From contig NZ_PSXX01000001.1 in assembly GCF_002931055.1 (NCBI RefSeq), positions 682,001 through 746,000 on the forward strand: 64,000 bases of DNA, read 5' to 3'. Each line of letters begins with the position of its first letter. The stretch's first letter is position 1. The notes beneath the pieces are model-generated. The model did no database searches. It was given only the letters and a program-made list of their open reading frames with translations, and had not been told where the DNA came from. The stretch comes from Pseudoclavibacter sp. AY1H1. GTDB lineage: Bacteria; Actinomycetota; Actinomycetes; Actinomycetales; Microbacteriaceae. The translations under genes and the position numbers were made by a program. This document shows positions 46,301-53,379 of the stretch, piece by piece.

Positions 46301-46892
46301 CGATGTCGATGCCGTGGTCCATGATCTCGCAGAAGTAGTTCTCCGCGCCGAAGATGTCTCGGAACTCCGCGGCTGCGGCGCGAGCTTCGTTGTACTGCCC
46401 GAGACGCAGCCTCGTCTGCACCTCGCCGGAGGGGCATCCGGTCGTCGCGATGAGGCCCTTCGAGTACGTGTTGAGCAGCTCGCGGTCCATGCGCGGCTTG
46501 AAGTAGTACCCCTCCATGGACGCGCGGCTCGAGAGCCGGAAGAGGTTGTGCATGCCCTGCGTCGTCTCGCTGAGCATCGTGATGTGCGTGTAGGCACCGG
46601 AACCGGAGACGTCGTCTCCCCCGCCGTTGCCCCACTTCACCCGAGTCCGGTCGCCGCGGTGCGTCCCCGGCGTCAGATAGGCCTCCGTGCCGATGATCGG
46701 CTTGATGCCGTGCTCCTTGGCTGCCTTCGCGAACTCGTAGGCGCCGAACACGTTGCCGTGGTCGGTCATCGCCACCGCGGGCATGCCCTGCTCGACAGCG
46801 GCCTTCATGAGCTCGCCGATCCGGGCTGCCCCGTCGAGCATCGAGTACTCGCTGTGGACGTGGAGGTGGGCGAACGAGTCTGCTGAAGGCAA
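43383..46892 (-). CDS. dnaE: DNA polymerase III subunit alpha
   Basis: The replicative polymerase is about 1169 aa: PHP domain with FAHLHVHSEYSMLDG and MTDHGN at the N-terminus, the C-family catalytic aspartates in PDFDVDFDD, the fingers/beta-binding regions, a helix-hairpin-helix, and an OB fold near VTIAGLITSVQ. The open frame extends to 47237 over rluD. I favour the TTG at 46892 (GGAG five bases upstream), which puts the PHP motif at the usual distance; GTG 46925 is the alternative. It is the last gene of the long minus-strand run here. Confidence 0.94.
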   Translation of the reverse strand: MPSADSFAHLHVHSEYSMLDGAARIGELMKAAVEQGMPAVAMTDHGNVFGAYEFAKAAKEHGIKPIIGTEAYLTPGTHRGDRTRVKWGNGGGDDVSGSGAYTHITMLSETTQGMHNLFRLSSRASMEGYYFKPRMDRELLNTYSKGLIATTGCPSGEVQTRLRLGQYNEARAAAAEFRDIFGAENYFCEIMDHGIDIERRVMPDLLKLAKDLGLPLVATNDLHYTHSHDADSHSALLCVQSGSTMDDPNRFQFSGTGYYLKSAAEMRAIFRDHPEACDNTLLIAERCSAEFDESANYMPRFPVPEGETESSWFIKEVDTGLGKRYPGGIPSDVRKQADYEIGVINQMGFPGYFLVVADFINWAKDNGIRVGPGRGSGAGSMAAYAMGITDLDPLRHGLIFERFLNPDRVSMPDFDVDFDDRRRSEVIKYVTEKYGSERVAQIVTYGTIKAKQALKDASRVLGYPFSMGDQLTKAMPAAVMGKDIPLSGIFDKEHKRYSEASEMRAFIESNPDAKKVFDTASGLENLKRQWGVHAAGVIMSSDPLIDIIPIMKREQDGQIVTQFDYPASESLGLIKMDFLGLRNLTIVSDALVNIKANRDIDLVLEDLELDDVGAYELLTRGDTLGVFQLDGGPMRSLLRLLKPDNFEDISAVIALYRPGPMGANSHINYALRKNGEQEITPIHPQLEEPLKEILSTSYGLIIYQEQVMAIAQKVAGFSLGQADILRRAMGKKKKSELDKQFAGFQGGMHANGFSDEAVKMLWDILLPFSDYAFNKAHSAAYGVVSYWTAYLKAHYPAEYMAALLTSVGDSRDKLAMYLNECRRMGITVLAPDVNESFVNFSAVGEDIRFGLGAVRNVGANVVEEIQKARESKTAFTSFHDFLKKVPTTVANKRTVESLIKAGAFDSLGNTRRALVEVHENAIDVAVSRKRNEAHGQVDLFAGLDEFEAEEDDVPVRPEFNRRDKLAFERDMLGLYVSDHPLAGLERDLAKLATTSILDLTQAENLEDGSQVTIAGLITSVQHRVARNSGNPYGMIEVEDFGGTMTVMFMGKTYQEFQTQLQGDVIVAVKGRVSKRDDGMNLHAQGLTLPKISAAEDAGTLTLTIPDTRATEPVVDALGKVLRRHSGESEVRLRLRTPGVIRRFELPHRVRITQDLYGELKALLGPSCLE

Positions 46893-46968
46893 TGTCTCTC
46901 CGGGAAGAAGGGTGGATCGGCGCACCCATCTTAGATCGCCGGAGCGGGTCCGCGAGCGTGCCTGTGGA

Positions 46969-47895
46969 CTACAGCTCGCCCTCGCGCAGCACCTCGAGCG
47001 AGTGCGCCAGGTCGTCGGGGTACTCGGTCGTGAACCGCACGGGCTCACCTGTTCTGGGGTGCGCGAACCCGAGCTCCTTCGCGTGCAGCCACTGGCGCTT
47101 GAGGCCGAGCTTCGCGGCGAGGATCGGGTCGGATCCGTAGAGCGGGTCGCCGATGCAGGGATGGCGCTGTGCGGCCATGTGCACGCGGATCTGATGTGTG
47201 CGCCCCGTCTCGAGGTGCACCTCGAGGAGGGCTCCACGACGGAACGCCTCCGTGGTCTCGTAGTGCGTGACGGAGGGCTTGCCCTCGCTCGTCACGGCGA
47301 ACTTCCACGAGGACCCCGGGTGGCGCCCGATGGGGGCATCGATCGTTCCGGAGAGCGGATCAGGGTGGCCCTGGACGACCGCGTGGTAGACCTTGTCGAC
47401 CTCGCGGTCGTGGAAGGCCTTCTTGAGCTGCGCGTATGCCAGCTCGCTCTTCGCGACGACCATGAGTCCGCTGGTGCCCGCGTCGAGGCGATGCACGATG
47501 CCCTGGCGCTCGGATTGCCCGGACGTCGAGATCGTGAAGCCCGCCGCTGCGAGCGCACCAAGGACCGTCGGCCCATCCCATCCGATCGATGGATGGGCTG
47601 CCACGCCGACGGGCTTGTCGATCACGACGAAGTCGTCCTCATCGTGCACGATCTTGAGGTCGGGCACCGCGATGGGCACGACTTCGACCGGCCCAGCCTG
47701 CTGCCATTCGACGGAGATGACGGAACCCGCCATCATCCGGTCGGACTTGCCGACCTGCTTGCCGTCGATCGTGATGCCGCCGGCTGCGGCGATGTCGGCC
47801 ACCTGCGTCCTGCTGAGCCCGAGCAGCTTCGAGACTCCCGCGTCGACGCGGGCCCCCTCGAGGCCGTCTGGGATCGGGATCGTCCTGGATTGCAT
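46969..47895 (-). CDS. rluD: RluD-type 23S rRNA pseudouridine synthase
   Basis: The 308-aa protein has an N-terminal S4 RNA-binding domain (about 10-70, GARVDAGVSKLLGLSRTQV) and the RluA-family catalytic domain with the active-site aspartate in HRLDAGTSGLM and the LETGRTHQIRVH motif. It isomerises uridines in 23S rRNA; which sites is inferred from the family. The start lies in the lspA stop (GTGATG), so GTG 47898 is also possible. Confidence 0.92.
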   Translation of the reverse strand: MQSRTIPIPDGLEGARVDAGVSKLLGLSRTQVADIAAAGGITIDGKQVGKSDRMMAGSVISVEWQQAGPVEVVPIAVPDLKIVHDEDDFVVIDKPVGVAAHPSIGWDGPTVLGALAAAGFTISTSGQSERQGIVHRLDAGTSGLMVVAKSELAYAQLKKAFHDREVDKVYHAVVQGHPDPLSGTIDAPIGRHPGSSWKFAVTSEGKPSVTHYETTEAFRRGALLEVHLETGRTHQIRVHMAAQRHPCIGDPLYGSDPILAAKLGLKRQWLHAKELGFAHPRTGEPVRFTTEYPDDLAHSLEVLREGEL

Positions 47896-48446
47896 CACGC
47901 GTCCTTCTTCGCCTTTGGTCGGCGCTTGCCGTCGAATCCGATGTCGAACAGGGTGAGCAGCACGAACGCCGACATCCCCACGACGATGCACATGTCCGCG
48001 ACGTTGTAGATCGCCGGCAGCATCCAGGGCGTGTAGATGAAGTCGATGACGTGACCGACACCGAAGCCCGGCTCGCGGAAGAGCCGGTCCCAGAGGTTGC
48101 CGAGCGCCCCGCCGAGCACGAGCCCGAAGACGGCGGCCCACAGCTTCGAACCCAGCTTCCTGGCCACGACGACGATGACGATCACCATGATGGTCGAGAC
48201 GCCCGTGAAGATCCACGTCGAACCTGCGGCGAAGGAGAAGGCCGCGCCGGGGTTCCTGACGAAATGCCATTGGAGGAATCCCCCGAGCACTTCGATGGTC
48301 TGGCCCTCGGTCATCGATCCGACGACGGCGGCCTTGCTGATCTGGTCGAGCGCAAACGCGCCGACGGCGACCGCGGCGAGCATCGCAAGAATGCGGATGC
48401 TCGGTCGCGATCGCCGTTCGGTGGTCTGCAGAGGTGTGTCCTCCAC
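47895..48446 (-). CDS. lspA: Lipoprotein signal peptidase (signal peptidase II)
   Basis: The 183-aa, four-helix aspartic protease cleaves prolipoproteins before the lipid-modified cysteine. Conserved segments are ALDQISK, VRNPGAAFSF, GGALGNLWDRL and the catalytic aspartates in HVIDFI and YNVADM. The C-terminal tail is Lys-rich. It precedes rluD and follows divIVA by 10 nt. Confidence 0.94.
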   Translation of the reverse strand: MEDTPLQTTERRSRPSIRILAMLAAVAVGAFALDQISKAAVVGSMTEGQTIEVLGGFLQWHFVRNPGAAFSFAAGSTWIFTGVSTIMVIVIVVVARKLGSKLWAAVFGLVLGGALGNLWDRLFREPGFGVGHVIDFIYTPWMLPAIYNVADMCIVVGMSAFVLLTLFDIGFDGKRRPKAKKDA

Positions 48447-48456
48447 GTTCCGGTTG

Positions 48457-49203
48457 CTACTGGCCCGCTGGTGCGGAGCCTTCGAGGACGTCGCTGGCCT
48501 GACGGTTCAGGTCGTTGAGCTGTCCCTCGATGTAGGAGCGCAGGTTGTTGCGGTACTCGCGCTCGAAGATGCGGAGTTCTTCGATGCGAGCCTCGAGCTT
48601 CGTCTTGGTCTCCTCGAGGCGACCGAGGGTCTCGCGTTCCTTGGCCTCGGCCTCGGTGACGATCGTGCGGGCACGACCCTCGGACTCGGCCGTGATCTCG
48701 CGGGCACGCTTCTCGCTGTCGCCCTCGATCTGACGGGCGCGGGTCTCGGACTCGGCGACGATCTCTCGTGCACGGGTCTCGCCCGTTGCGATGATCTCGT
48801 CGCGCTTGCGGGTTCCCTCTTCGACGTGCTCGTCGTGGAGGCGACGGGCGAGCGCGATGAGCGAGCTGCTCGTCTCGGCCTCGTCTTCGCCCTGCGCGAC
48901 GACGGGTGCGGGAGCTGCGGGCTGAGCGAGCGGAGCGATGGGCTCCGGCTCGGGCTCGGGCGCTGCCTCGACCTCGACGCTGGGCTCCTCGACCGGGGCG
49001 GGAGCGGCTGCAGCCGGCGCGTGATCGGCGCGGGCCTGTGCCTCTTCGAGCTGCTGACGAAGCTGCTCGTTCTCCCCCACGAGGCGGCGCATCTCTGCAA
49101 CGACCTCGTCGAGGAAGTCGTCGACCTCATCTTGGTCGTACCCCTCGCGGAACTTGGTCTGCTGGAAGCGTTTGTTGATGACGTCCTCAGGAGTGAGTGC
49201 CAT
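48457..49203 (-). CDS. divIVA: DivIVA-domain protein (Wag31 type), polar growth and septum placement
   Basis: DivIVA binds curved membrane at the poles and septum and recruits cell-wall synthesis. The 248-aa protein has the membrane-binding N-terminal domain (MALTPEDVINKRFQ...YDQDEVDDFLDEV, residues 1-55), an acidic Pro/Ala/Glu linker (60-110), and a long coiled coil built of seven 11-residue units from residue 130 to 206 with the pattern (S/G)E-x-RAR-x-I. I chose ATG 49203 over GTG 49212 because AAGG lies eight bases upstream and MALTPEDV is the normal start. Confidence 0.93.
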   Translation of the reverse strand: MALTPEDVINKRFQQTKFREGYDQDEVDDFLDEVVAEMRRLVGENEQLRQQLEEAQARADHAPAAAAPAPVEEPSVEVEAAPEPEPEPIAPLAQPAAPAPVVAQGEDEAETSSSLIALARRLHDEHVEEGTRKRDEIIATGETRAREIVAESETRARQIEGDSEKRAREITAESEGRARTIVTEAEAKERETLGRLEETKTKLEARIEELRIFEREYRNNLRSYIEGQLNDLNRQASDVLEGSAPAGQ

Positions 49204-49244
49204 GTCGGCCACCTTTCGACTCTCTCTGCGATTGGTCTGTATCT

Positions 49245-49250
49245 GGTATA
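49245..49250 (-). promoter_or_regulatory. Candidate -10 element for divIVA
   Basis: On the minus strand TATACC follows directly after the 20-bp repeats. TCTTGA, 16 bases upstream and inside the first repeat boundary, or the overlapping TTGAAG, could act as -35. Confidence 0.4.
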
Positions 49251-49330
49251 GACACTGAGTTTTACTTCAAGACTCTGGGCCTGACTTCAAGACATTGGAT
49301 CTTGCTTCAAGACACTGGGTCTGACTTGAC
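49251..49330. repeat. Four 20-bp tandem repeats upstream of divIVA
   Basis: Four head-to-tail copies with exact 20-bp period (49251-49270, 49271-49290, 49291-49310, 49311-49330), consensus GACACTGGGTCTGACTTCAA. The junction sequence CTTCAAGAC occurs at 49265, 49285 and 49305; the fourth copy is degenerate (CTTGACAAC). Each copy places TTGAAG on the minus strand. The copies differ at several bases, so the spacing appears to be conserved more than the full sequence. Probably stacked binding sites for a regulator of divIVA. Confidence 0.85.
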
Positions 49331-49368
49331 AACACTAGCGTTGCACAGGTGTGCGCGCAGAACGTTGC

Positions 49369-49384
49369 TGTGCTGCACAGCACA
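49369..49384. promoter_or_regulatory. Short dyad between divIVA repeats and yggT
   Basis: TGTGCTG-CA-CAGCACA is a perfect 7-bp inverted repeat. It may be an operator or a weak hairpin after yggT. Beyond this dyad and the tandem repeats I see nothing else in 49331-49509. Confidence 0.4.
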
Positions 49385-49509
49385 TAGGTCACATTACGGC
49401 ACTTGGGTCCCGCGCGTCACATTCTGCCGGGAAAGTCGGCATTGACCTCGTGGAATACGCCGATTCCGGCCATCCACGGGGCAGAACCGGGACCGGACGG
49501 CAGCCGCGC

Positions 49510-49794
49510 TCAGAGGAGACGGACGAGATTCGACGTGATGACGAGGGCGAACATCACGATGATCCAGGCGAGGTCGAGCGCGATGTTGCCGATGCGGAGC
49601 GGCGGGACGACCTTCCGAACCGCACGGAGGGGCGGGTCGGTCAGCGAGTACACGCCTTCGCAGAGCACGAGGACGAAGCCCTTCGGCTTCCAGCGCGGGG
49701 CGAACATGCGCGCGTAGTCGAGGATCAGCCGCCCCCACATCACCATGATGTAGAGGCCGATGATGAAGCCGAGGATCGCGCCGAGGATGTTCAT
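49510..49794 (-). CDS. YggT-family membrane protein (94 aa)
   Basis: Two membrane helices (about 5-27 and 66-92) flank a loop containing the family segment LTDPPLRAVRKVVPPLR. YggT proteins occur next to sepF in dcw clusters of Gram-positive bacteria; the function is unclear, with links to osmotic or division phenotypes in some species. ATG 49794 has AGGA at suitable spacing, better than the frame's upstream ATG at 49824. Confidence 0.88.
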   Translation of the reverse strand: MNILGAILGFIIGLYIMVMWGRLILDYARMFAPRWKPKGFVLVLCEGVYSLTDPPLRAVRKVVPPLRIGNIALDLAWIIVMFALVITSNLVRLL

Positions 49795-49827
49795 TCGTTT
49801 CCTGAGATGTTGTCGCGCAGACACGGC

Positions 49828-49854
49828 GACGGTGCACCCACTGGATGCACCGTC
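49828..49854 (-). terminator. Hairpin between sepF and yggT
   Basis: GACGGTGCA and TGCACCGTC arms (49828-49836, 49846-49854) with a 9-base loop lie about 60 bases past the sepF stop. Read-through to yggT is possible. Confidence 0.5.
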
Positions 49855-49912
49855 TCACCGTTCGCGCGAATGCGGGCCGGTCCGCCTGGCGGCAGAGCCT
49901 GACTGGATGGGG

Positions 49913-50419
49913 CTACTGGAAGAACGAGGCTTCCTTCTCCGCCTCGAGCTTGCTCGACTCGCCGTGGACGGCGATGTGCTGCGGAGAGAGCAGGAAGACC
50001 CGGCTCGTCACGCGCTCGATCTTGCCATACAGGCCCTGAGAAAGTCCGCTCGCGAAGTCGATGAGGCGACGGGCTTCAGCCTCGTCCATCTCCGAGAGGT
50101 TCATGATGACCGGGACGCCATCGCGGAAGTTCTCGGCGATGACCTGCGCGTCTTTGTTGTAGGCCTTCGGGTGGACCGTGAGGATCTCGTTCATTTCCGC
50201 CATCGCCGGGGTCGAAGTGTGCTTGGGAGCTTTGGTGATCGGAGTCACTGGCGCCGGCTTGGGGCGCTCGGTGACCACCGGGGAGAGCTGCGGCGAGGGG
50301 GCCGCCGTGGGCGACTGCCTCTGCTGCTGCTGCGCCTGGGGCGTCTCGTCGTGCAGATTCTGCTCGTCTTCGTCAGCAAGGCCCAGGTAGACCATGGCAT
50401 TGCGCAGCGGGTTGGCCAT
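49913..50419 (-). CDS. sepF: Cell division protein SepF
   Basis: SepF anchors FtsZ filaments to the membrane in bacteria lacking FtsA. The 168-aa protein has an amphipathic N-terminal helix ([16 protein letters not shown]), a Gln/Pro-rich linker and the C-terminal SepF fold (about 75-160) with [23 protein letters not shown] and VFLLSP. It lies downstream of yggS. Confidence 0.94.
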   Translation of the reverse strand: MANPLRNAMVYLGLADEDEQNLHDETPQAQQQQRQSPTAAPSPQLSPVVTERPKPAPVTPITKAPKHTSTPAMAEMNEILTVHPKAYNKDAQVIAENFRDGVPVIMNLSEMDEAEARRLIDFASGLSQGLYGKIERVTSRVFLLSPQHIAVHGESSKLEAEKEASFFQ

Positions 50420-50452
50420 TGTGCTCCTCCGTGTGTTCGGCGTGCGTCCACG

Positions 50453-51169
50453 CTACGTCCGGTCGGGGCGCTTTCCCGTGATTGCCGCGCCGATCCTTAG
50501 GTGTGTCGCACCGTTTTCGATGGCTTCCCTGAAATCGTTCGACATGCCCATCGAGAGTGCGGTGGCAGCTGGCGCGAGCGCCTGGATGCGCTGGCCCAGC
50601 TCCCTGAGCTCGCCGAAGGATGCGCGCGGCTCCTCCCCCAGCGGGGCAACGCACATGAGGCCCTGCAGCTCGAGGGTCGGAGTGCGGAGCACGTGCTCGA
50701 CGAGCGCGTCGAGCTCGTCGGGCTGGACGCCACCCCGGGTGGCGTCTGGCGTCATGTTGACCTGCACGAAGACGGGCAGCGGCCGCTCGCGCTCGATCGT
50801 CGACAGGGCGTCGACGAGGCCCGCGCGGTCGATCGAGTGCACGGCATCCGCGTACTGGGCGATCTGCCTGGCCTTCTTCGTCTGGATCTGACCGACGAAG
50901 TGCCACTCGAGCTCGGCGCGGCCGGCGAGCGCCTCGGCCTTGTCTCTCGCCTCCGGATGCCTGCTCTCCGCGAAGCGGCGCAGTCCGAGGTCGATGAGCT
51001 GGGCCACGAGCTCTGGACCGTGGAACTTGGTGACCGGGATGAGGGTGACCTCGGCGACGTCCCGGCCCGCGGCACTGCAGCTCTCGCCGATGGCCGCCTG
51101 GATCGCCGAGAGGCGCTCGGCCAGCGTCGAATGACCCTGGCCGAGCGCCTCCACTGCGTGCTCTGGCAT
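50453..51169 (-). CDS. YggS-family pyridoxal-phosphate homeostasis protein
   Basis: The 238-aa single-domain alanine-racemase-fold protein binds PLP on the lysine in LIPVTKFHGPE; other landmarks are HFVGQIQTKKARQIAQ, SIDR, and GLMCVAPL with LSMGMSNDF for the phosphate site. It buffers PLP and has no known catalytic reaction. It starts 7 nt after ftsZ, the usual place for this gene in dcw clusters. Confidence 0.92.
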   Translation of the reverse strand: MPEHAVEALGQGHSTLAERLSAIQAAIGESCSAAGRDVAEVTLIPVTKFHGPELVAQLIDLGLRRFAESRHPEARDKAEALAGRAELEWHFVGQIQTKKARQIAQYADAVHSIDRAGLVDALSTIERERPLPVFVQVNMTPDATRGGVQPDELDALVEHVLRTPTLELQGLMCVAPLGEEPRASFGELRELGQRIQALAPAATALSMGMSNDFREAIENGATHLRIGAAITGKRPDRT

Positions 51170-51176
51170 GTGCGCC

Positions 51177-52403
51177 CTACTTGAGGAAGTCCGGGACGTC
51201 GAGGATGTCCTCGGCGTCGTCGTACGCCGCCTCTGGCTCGCGGCGCGGAGCGATCGTGGGAGCCTCAGCCGTCGACCAGGACGGGGCCTGCGCTACGGGG
51301 ACCGGGGCCTGGACGGGCTCCCGTTCGATGGGCGCCGCGGGGGCCGATGCGACTGCGGCAGCAGCAGCGCCGAGCCCGATCGCTCCGGTATTCGCCTGCT
51401 GCACGGGAGCCGCGGCGACCGCCGGGGCCACCTGCTGCTCCTGGATCGTCTTGGGCTCGCCACCGGCGAAGCCTGCGGCGATGACCGTCACGCGCACCTC
51501 ATCGCCGAGGGTGTCGTCGATGACGGCACCGAAGATGATGTTGGCCTCCTGGTGGACGGCCTCCTGCACGAGCTTGGCGGCGTCGTTGATCTCGAAGATG
51601 CCGAGGTTGGAGCCACCCTGGATCGACAGCAGGACGCCGTGGGCACCCTCGATGCTCGCCTCGAGCAGAGGTGAGGCCACGGCGAGCTCTGCGGCCTTGA
51701 TGGCACGGTCCGCGCCTCGGGAGGAGCCGATGCCCATGAGGGCGGAGCCGGCACCCTGCATGACCGACTTCACGTCGGCGAAGTCGAGGTTGATGAGGCC
51801 AGGAGTCGTGATGAGGTCGGTGATGCCCTGCACACCGGCGAGCAGCACCTGGTCTGCCGTGGAGAACGCCTCGATCATCGAGATTCCGCGGTCGCTGATC
51901 TCCAGGAGACGGTCGTTGGGCACGACGATGAGGGTGTCGACCTCTTCCTTCAGGGTCGCAACGCCCTGCTCGGCCTGCTGCATGCGGCGGCGACCCTCGA
52001 AGCTGAAGGGCTTCGTGACGACACCGATCGTGAGGGCGCCGATGGACTTGGCTATGCGGGCGACGACCGGAGCGCCACCCGTTCCGGTGCCTCCGCCTTC
52101 TCCCGCGGTCACGAAGACCATGTCGGCGCCGGCGAGCGCCTGCTCGATCTCCTCGGCGTGGTCCTCGGCGGCACGGCGTCCGACCTCTGGGTCGGCTCCC
52201 GCTCCGAGCCCACGGGTGAGCTCGCGGCCCACGTCCAGCTTGACGTCGGCGTCGCTCATGAGCAGCGCCTGAGCATCGGTGTTGATCGCGATGAACTCGA
52301 CGCCACGAAGGCCGAGCTCGATCATGCGGTTGACTGCATTGACGCCGCCGCCGCCGATGCCGACGACCTTGATGACGGCGAGGTAGTTGTTGGTGTTCGA
52401 CAC
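51177..52403 (-). CDS. ftsZ: Cell division GTPase FtsZ
   Basis: The tubulin homologue that forms the division ring. The 408-aa protein shows [15 protein letters not shown], the tubulin signature [13 protein letters not shown], the catalytic [12 protein letters not shown]7-loop region, a variable Ala/Pro-rich linker, and the conserved C-terminal peptide [10 protein letters not shown] that binds SepF or other partners. GTG 52403 has AGGGG eight bases upstream; the frame further 5' is not coding. The 253-nt gap to ftsQ holds two dyads and probably dedicated promoters. Confidence 0.97.
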   Translation of the reverse strand: MSNTNNYLAVIKVVGIGGGGVNAVNRMIELGLRGVEFIAINTDAQALLMSDADVKLDVGRELTRGLGAGADPEVGRRAAEDHAEEIEQALAGADMVFVTAGEGGGTGTGGAPVVARIAKSIGALTIGVVTKPFSFEGRRRMQQAEQGVATLKEEVDTLIVVPNDRLLEISDRGISMIEAFSTADQVLLAGVQGITDLITTPGLINLDFADVKSVMQGAGSALMGIGSSRGADRAIKAAELAVASPLLEASIEGAHGVLLSIQGGSNLGIFEINDAAKLVQEAVHQEANIIFGAVIDDTLGDEVRVTVIAAGFAGGEPKTIQEQQVAPAVAAAPVQQANTGAIGLGAAAAAVASAPAAPIEREPVQAPVPVAQAPSWSTAEAPTIAPRREPEAAYDDAEDILDVPDFLK

Positions 52404-52474
52404 GTGTCCGGCCCCTCGTTGGCGTGTGGTGTGGATGAAGTACGGAGTGCACACCTCGGCGAGAAGCCCGAGAG

Positions 52475-52493
52475 CTTCAACCTCTACTTGAAG
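52475..52493. promoter_or_regulatory. ftsZ upstream dyad A, CTTCAA-N7-TTGAAG
   Basis: The 19-bp element CTTCAACCTCTACTTGAAG ends 72 bases upstream of the ftsZ start; flanking bases extend the arms to 9 bp (52472-52480 / 52488-52496). It nearly matches dyad B (17 of 19 positions), indicating a protein-binding site rather than a chance hairpin. Confidence 0.7.
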
Positions 52494-52606
52494 CTCAGAG
52501 ATATGCGGTTTCCTGATTGCTTGCTTCGACGCTAGGTCGCGAAGCCCGCACGATCCGTGCAGTCCGCAGGTGTGTTGCGTTTTGCGCGGCGAATGACCGT
52601 GAGTCG

Positions 52607-52625
52607 CTTCAACCCCCACTTGAAG
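52607..52625. promoter_or_regulatory. ftsZ upstream dyad B, CTTCAA-N7-TTGAAG
   Basis: CTTCAACCCCCACTTGAAG lies 32 bases past the ftsQ stop and 204 bases before ftsZ. It has the same arms and spacer length as dyad A, 132 bp away. Confidence 0.7.
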
Positions 52626-52656
52626 GTTTCCCCGTGACCGCCACCGCGGGCTCGCA

Positions 52657-53379
52657 TCAGCGGGTGACGGGTGTCTCCGGACTCGACACGTCGTAGCTCG
52701 AGATGGACTGCTCGGCTGTCGCCGCGACGAGAGCCGCGAGCACCTCGGCCTTGCGGTCGGACTCCTCGGCGCTCCCCCAGACGACCTCCGCGCCGCTTCG
52801 CATCGTGAGGCGGACGTCGTCGATGCTCTTGGCCGTGACCGCAGCCACTCCGGAGCGGAACTCGACGGGAAGCGCGAGCGAGACCGCGGCTGCCGACGCG
52901 AACGCCTCGGAGTCGACTCCCTGCCCGTCGAGCTCGAGGGTGGGAATGTCGGCGGCGGGTTCCGGCTGCGTCCACAGCACGACTCCCGCTGCGTCCATGA
53001 CGTCGTAGCCTGCCGGCACCTGGACGGTACCGATCGGGGAGCGCTCGACGATCGTCACGACGAGCCTGCTCGGAGGTTCGACTCGAATCGAGTAGCTCTG
53101 CACCAGCACGTAGGACTGCAACCGGGTCTCAACGTCCTCGTTCGTGACGAGGGCGAGCGGCTGGCCGTTGAGATCGGCGAGGGATGCGTCGACCTGCGCC
53201 TTGTCGACGCGCTCGGCGCCGGACACCACGATCTCCCGCACGGACATGATGGGGCTGTAGACGGCGACCGCCACGAACGCCACGAGGGCGGCGAGGGCCG
53301 CCGCGATCCAGAGCAGGATGCGACGACGCCGTCGCGCGCGCCAGGTGAATCGGCGCGCCTCGTCGCCGAGCACGCTCAC
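52657..53379 (-). CDS. ftsQ: Cell division protein FtsQ
   Basis: A bitopic divisome protein linking FtsB/FtsL to the septal synthase. The 240-aa protein has a basic cytoplasmic start (RARRRRR), one membrane helix (about 22-42), a POTRA domain (about 45-115, [14 protein letters not shown]...[24 protein letters not shown]) and a C-terminal FtsQ domain. GTG 53379 overlaps the murC stop as GTGA. Confidence 0.92.
   Translation of the reverse strand: MSVLGDEARRFTWRARRRRRILLWIAAALAALVAFVAVAVYSPIMSVREIVVSGAERVDKAQVDASLADLNGQPLALVTNEDVETRLQSYVLVQSYSIRVEPPSRLVVTIVERSPIGTVQVPAGYDVMDAAGVVLWTQPEPAADIPTLELDGQGVDSEAFASAAAVSLALPVEFRSGVAAVTAKSIDDVRLTMRSGAEVVWGSAEESDRKAEVLAALVAATAEQSISSYDVSSPETPVTR

Noticed and set aside
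42003-46886. 1627-aa plus-strand frame opposite hisD and dnaE
   Set aside because: Complete antisense of two conserved enzymes; composition (Val/Arg/Asp/His) is typical of a shadow frame in GC-rich coding DNA.
46893-47237. N-terminal extension of dnaE
   Set aside because: Overlaps rluD on the same strand and is Ser/Arg/Cys-rich; the PHP motif begins normally from the TTG at 46892.
49251-49330. Iteron-type replication origin or CRISPR array
   Set aside because: There is no Rep gene, no AT-rich melting region and no spacers; the position directly upstream of divIVA fits a promoter array better.
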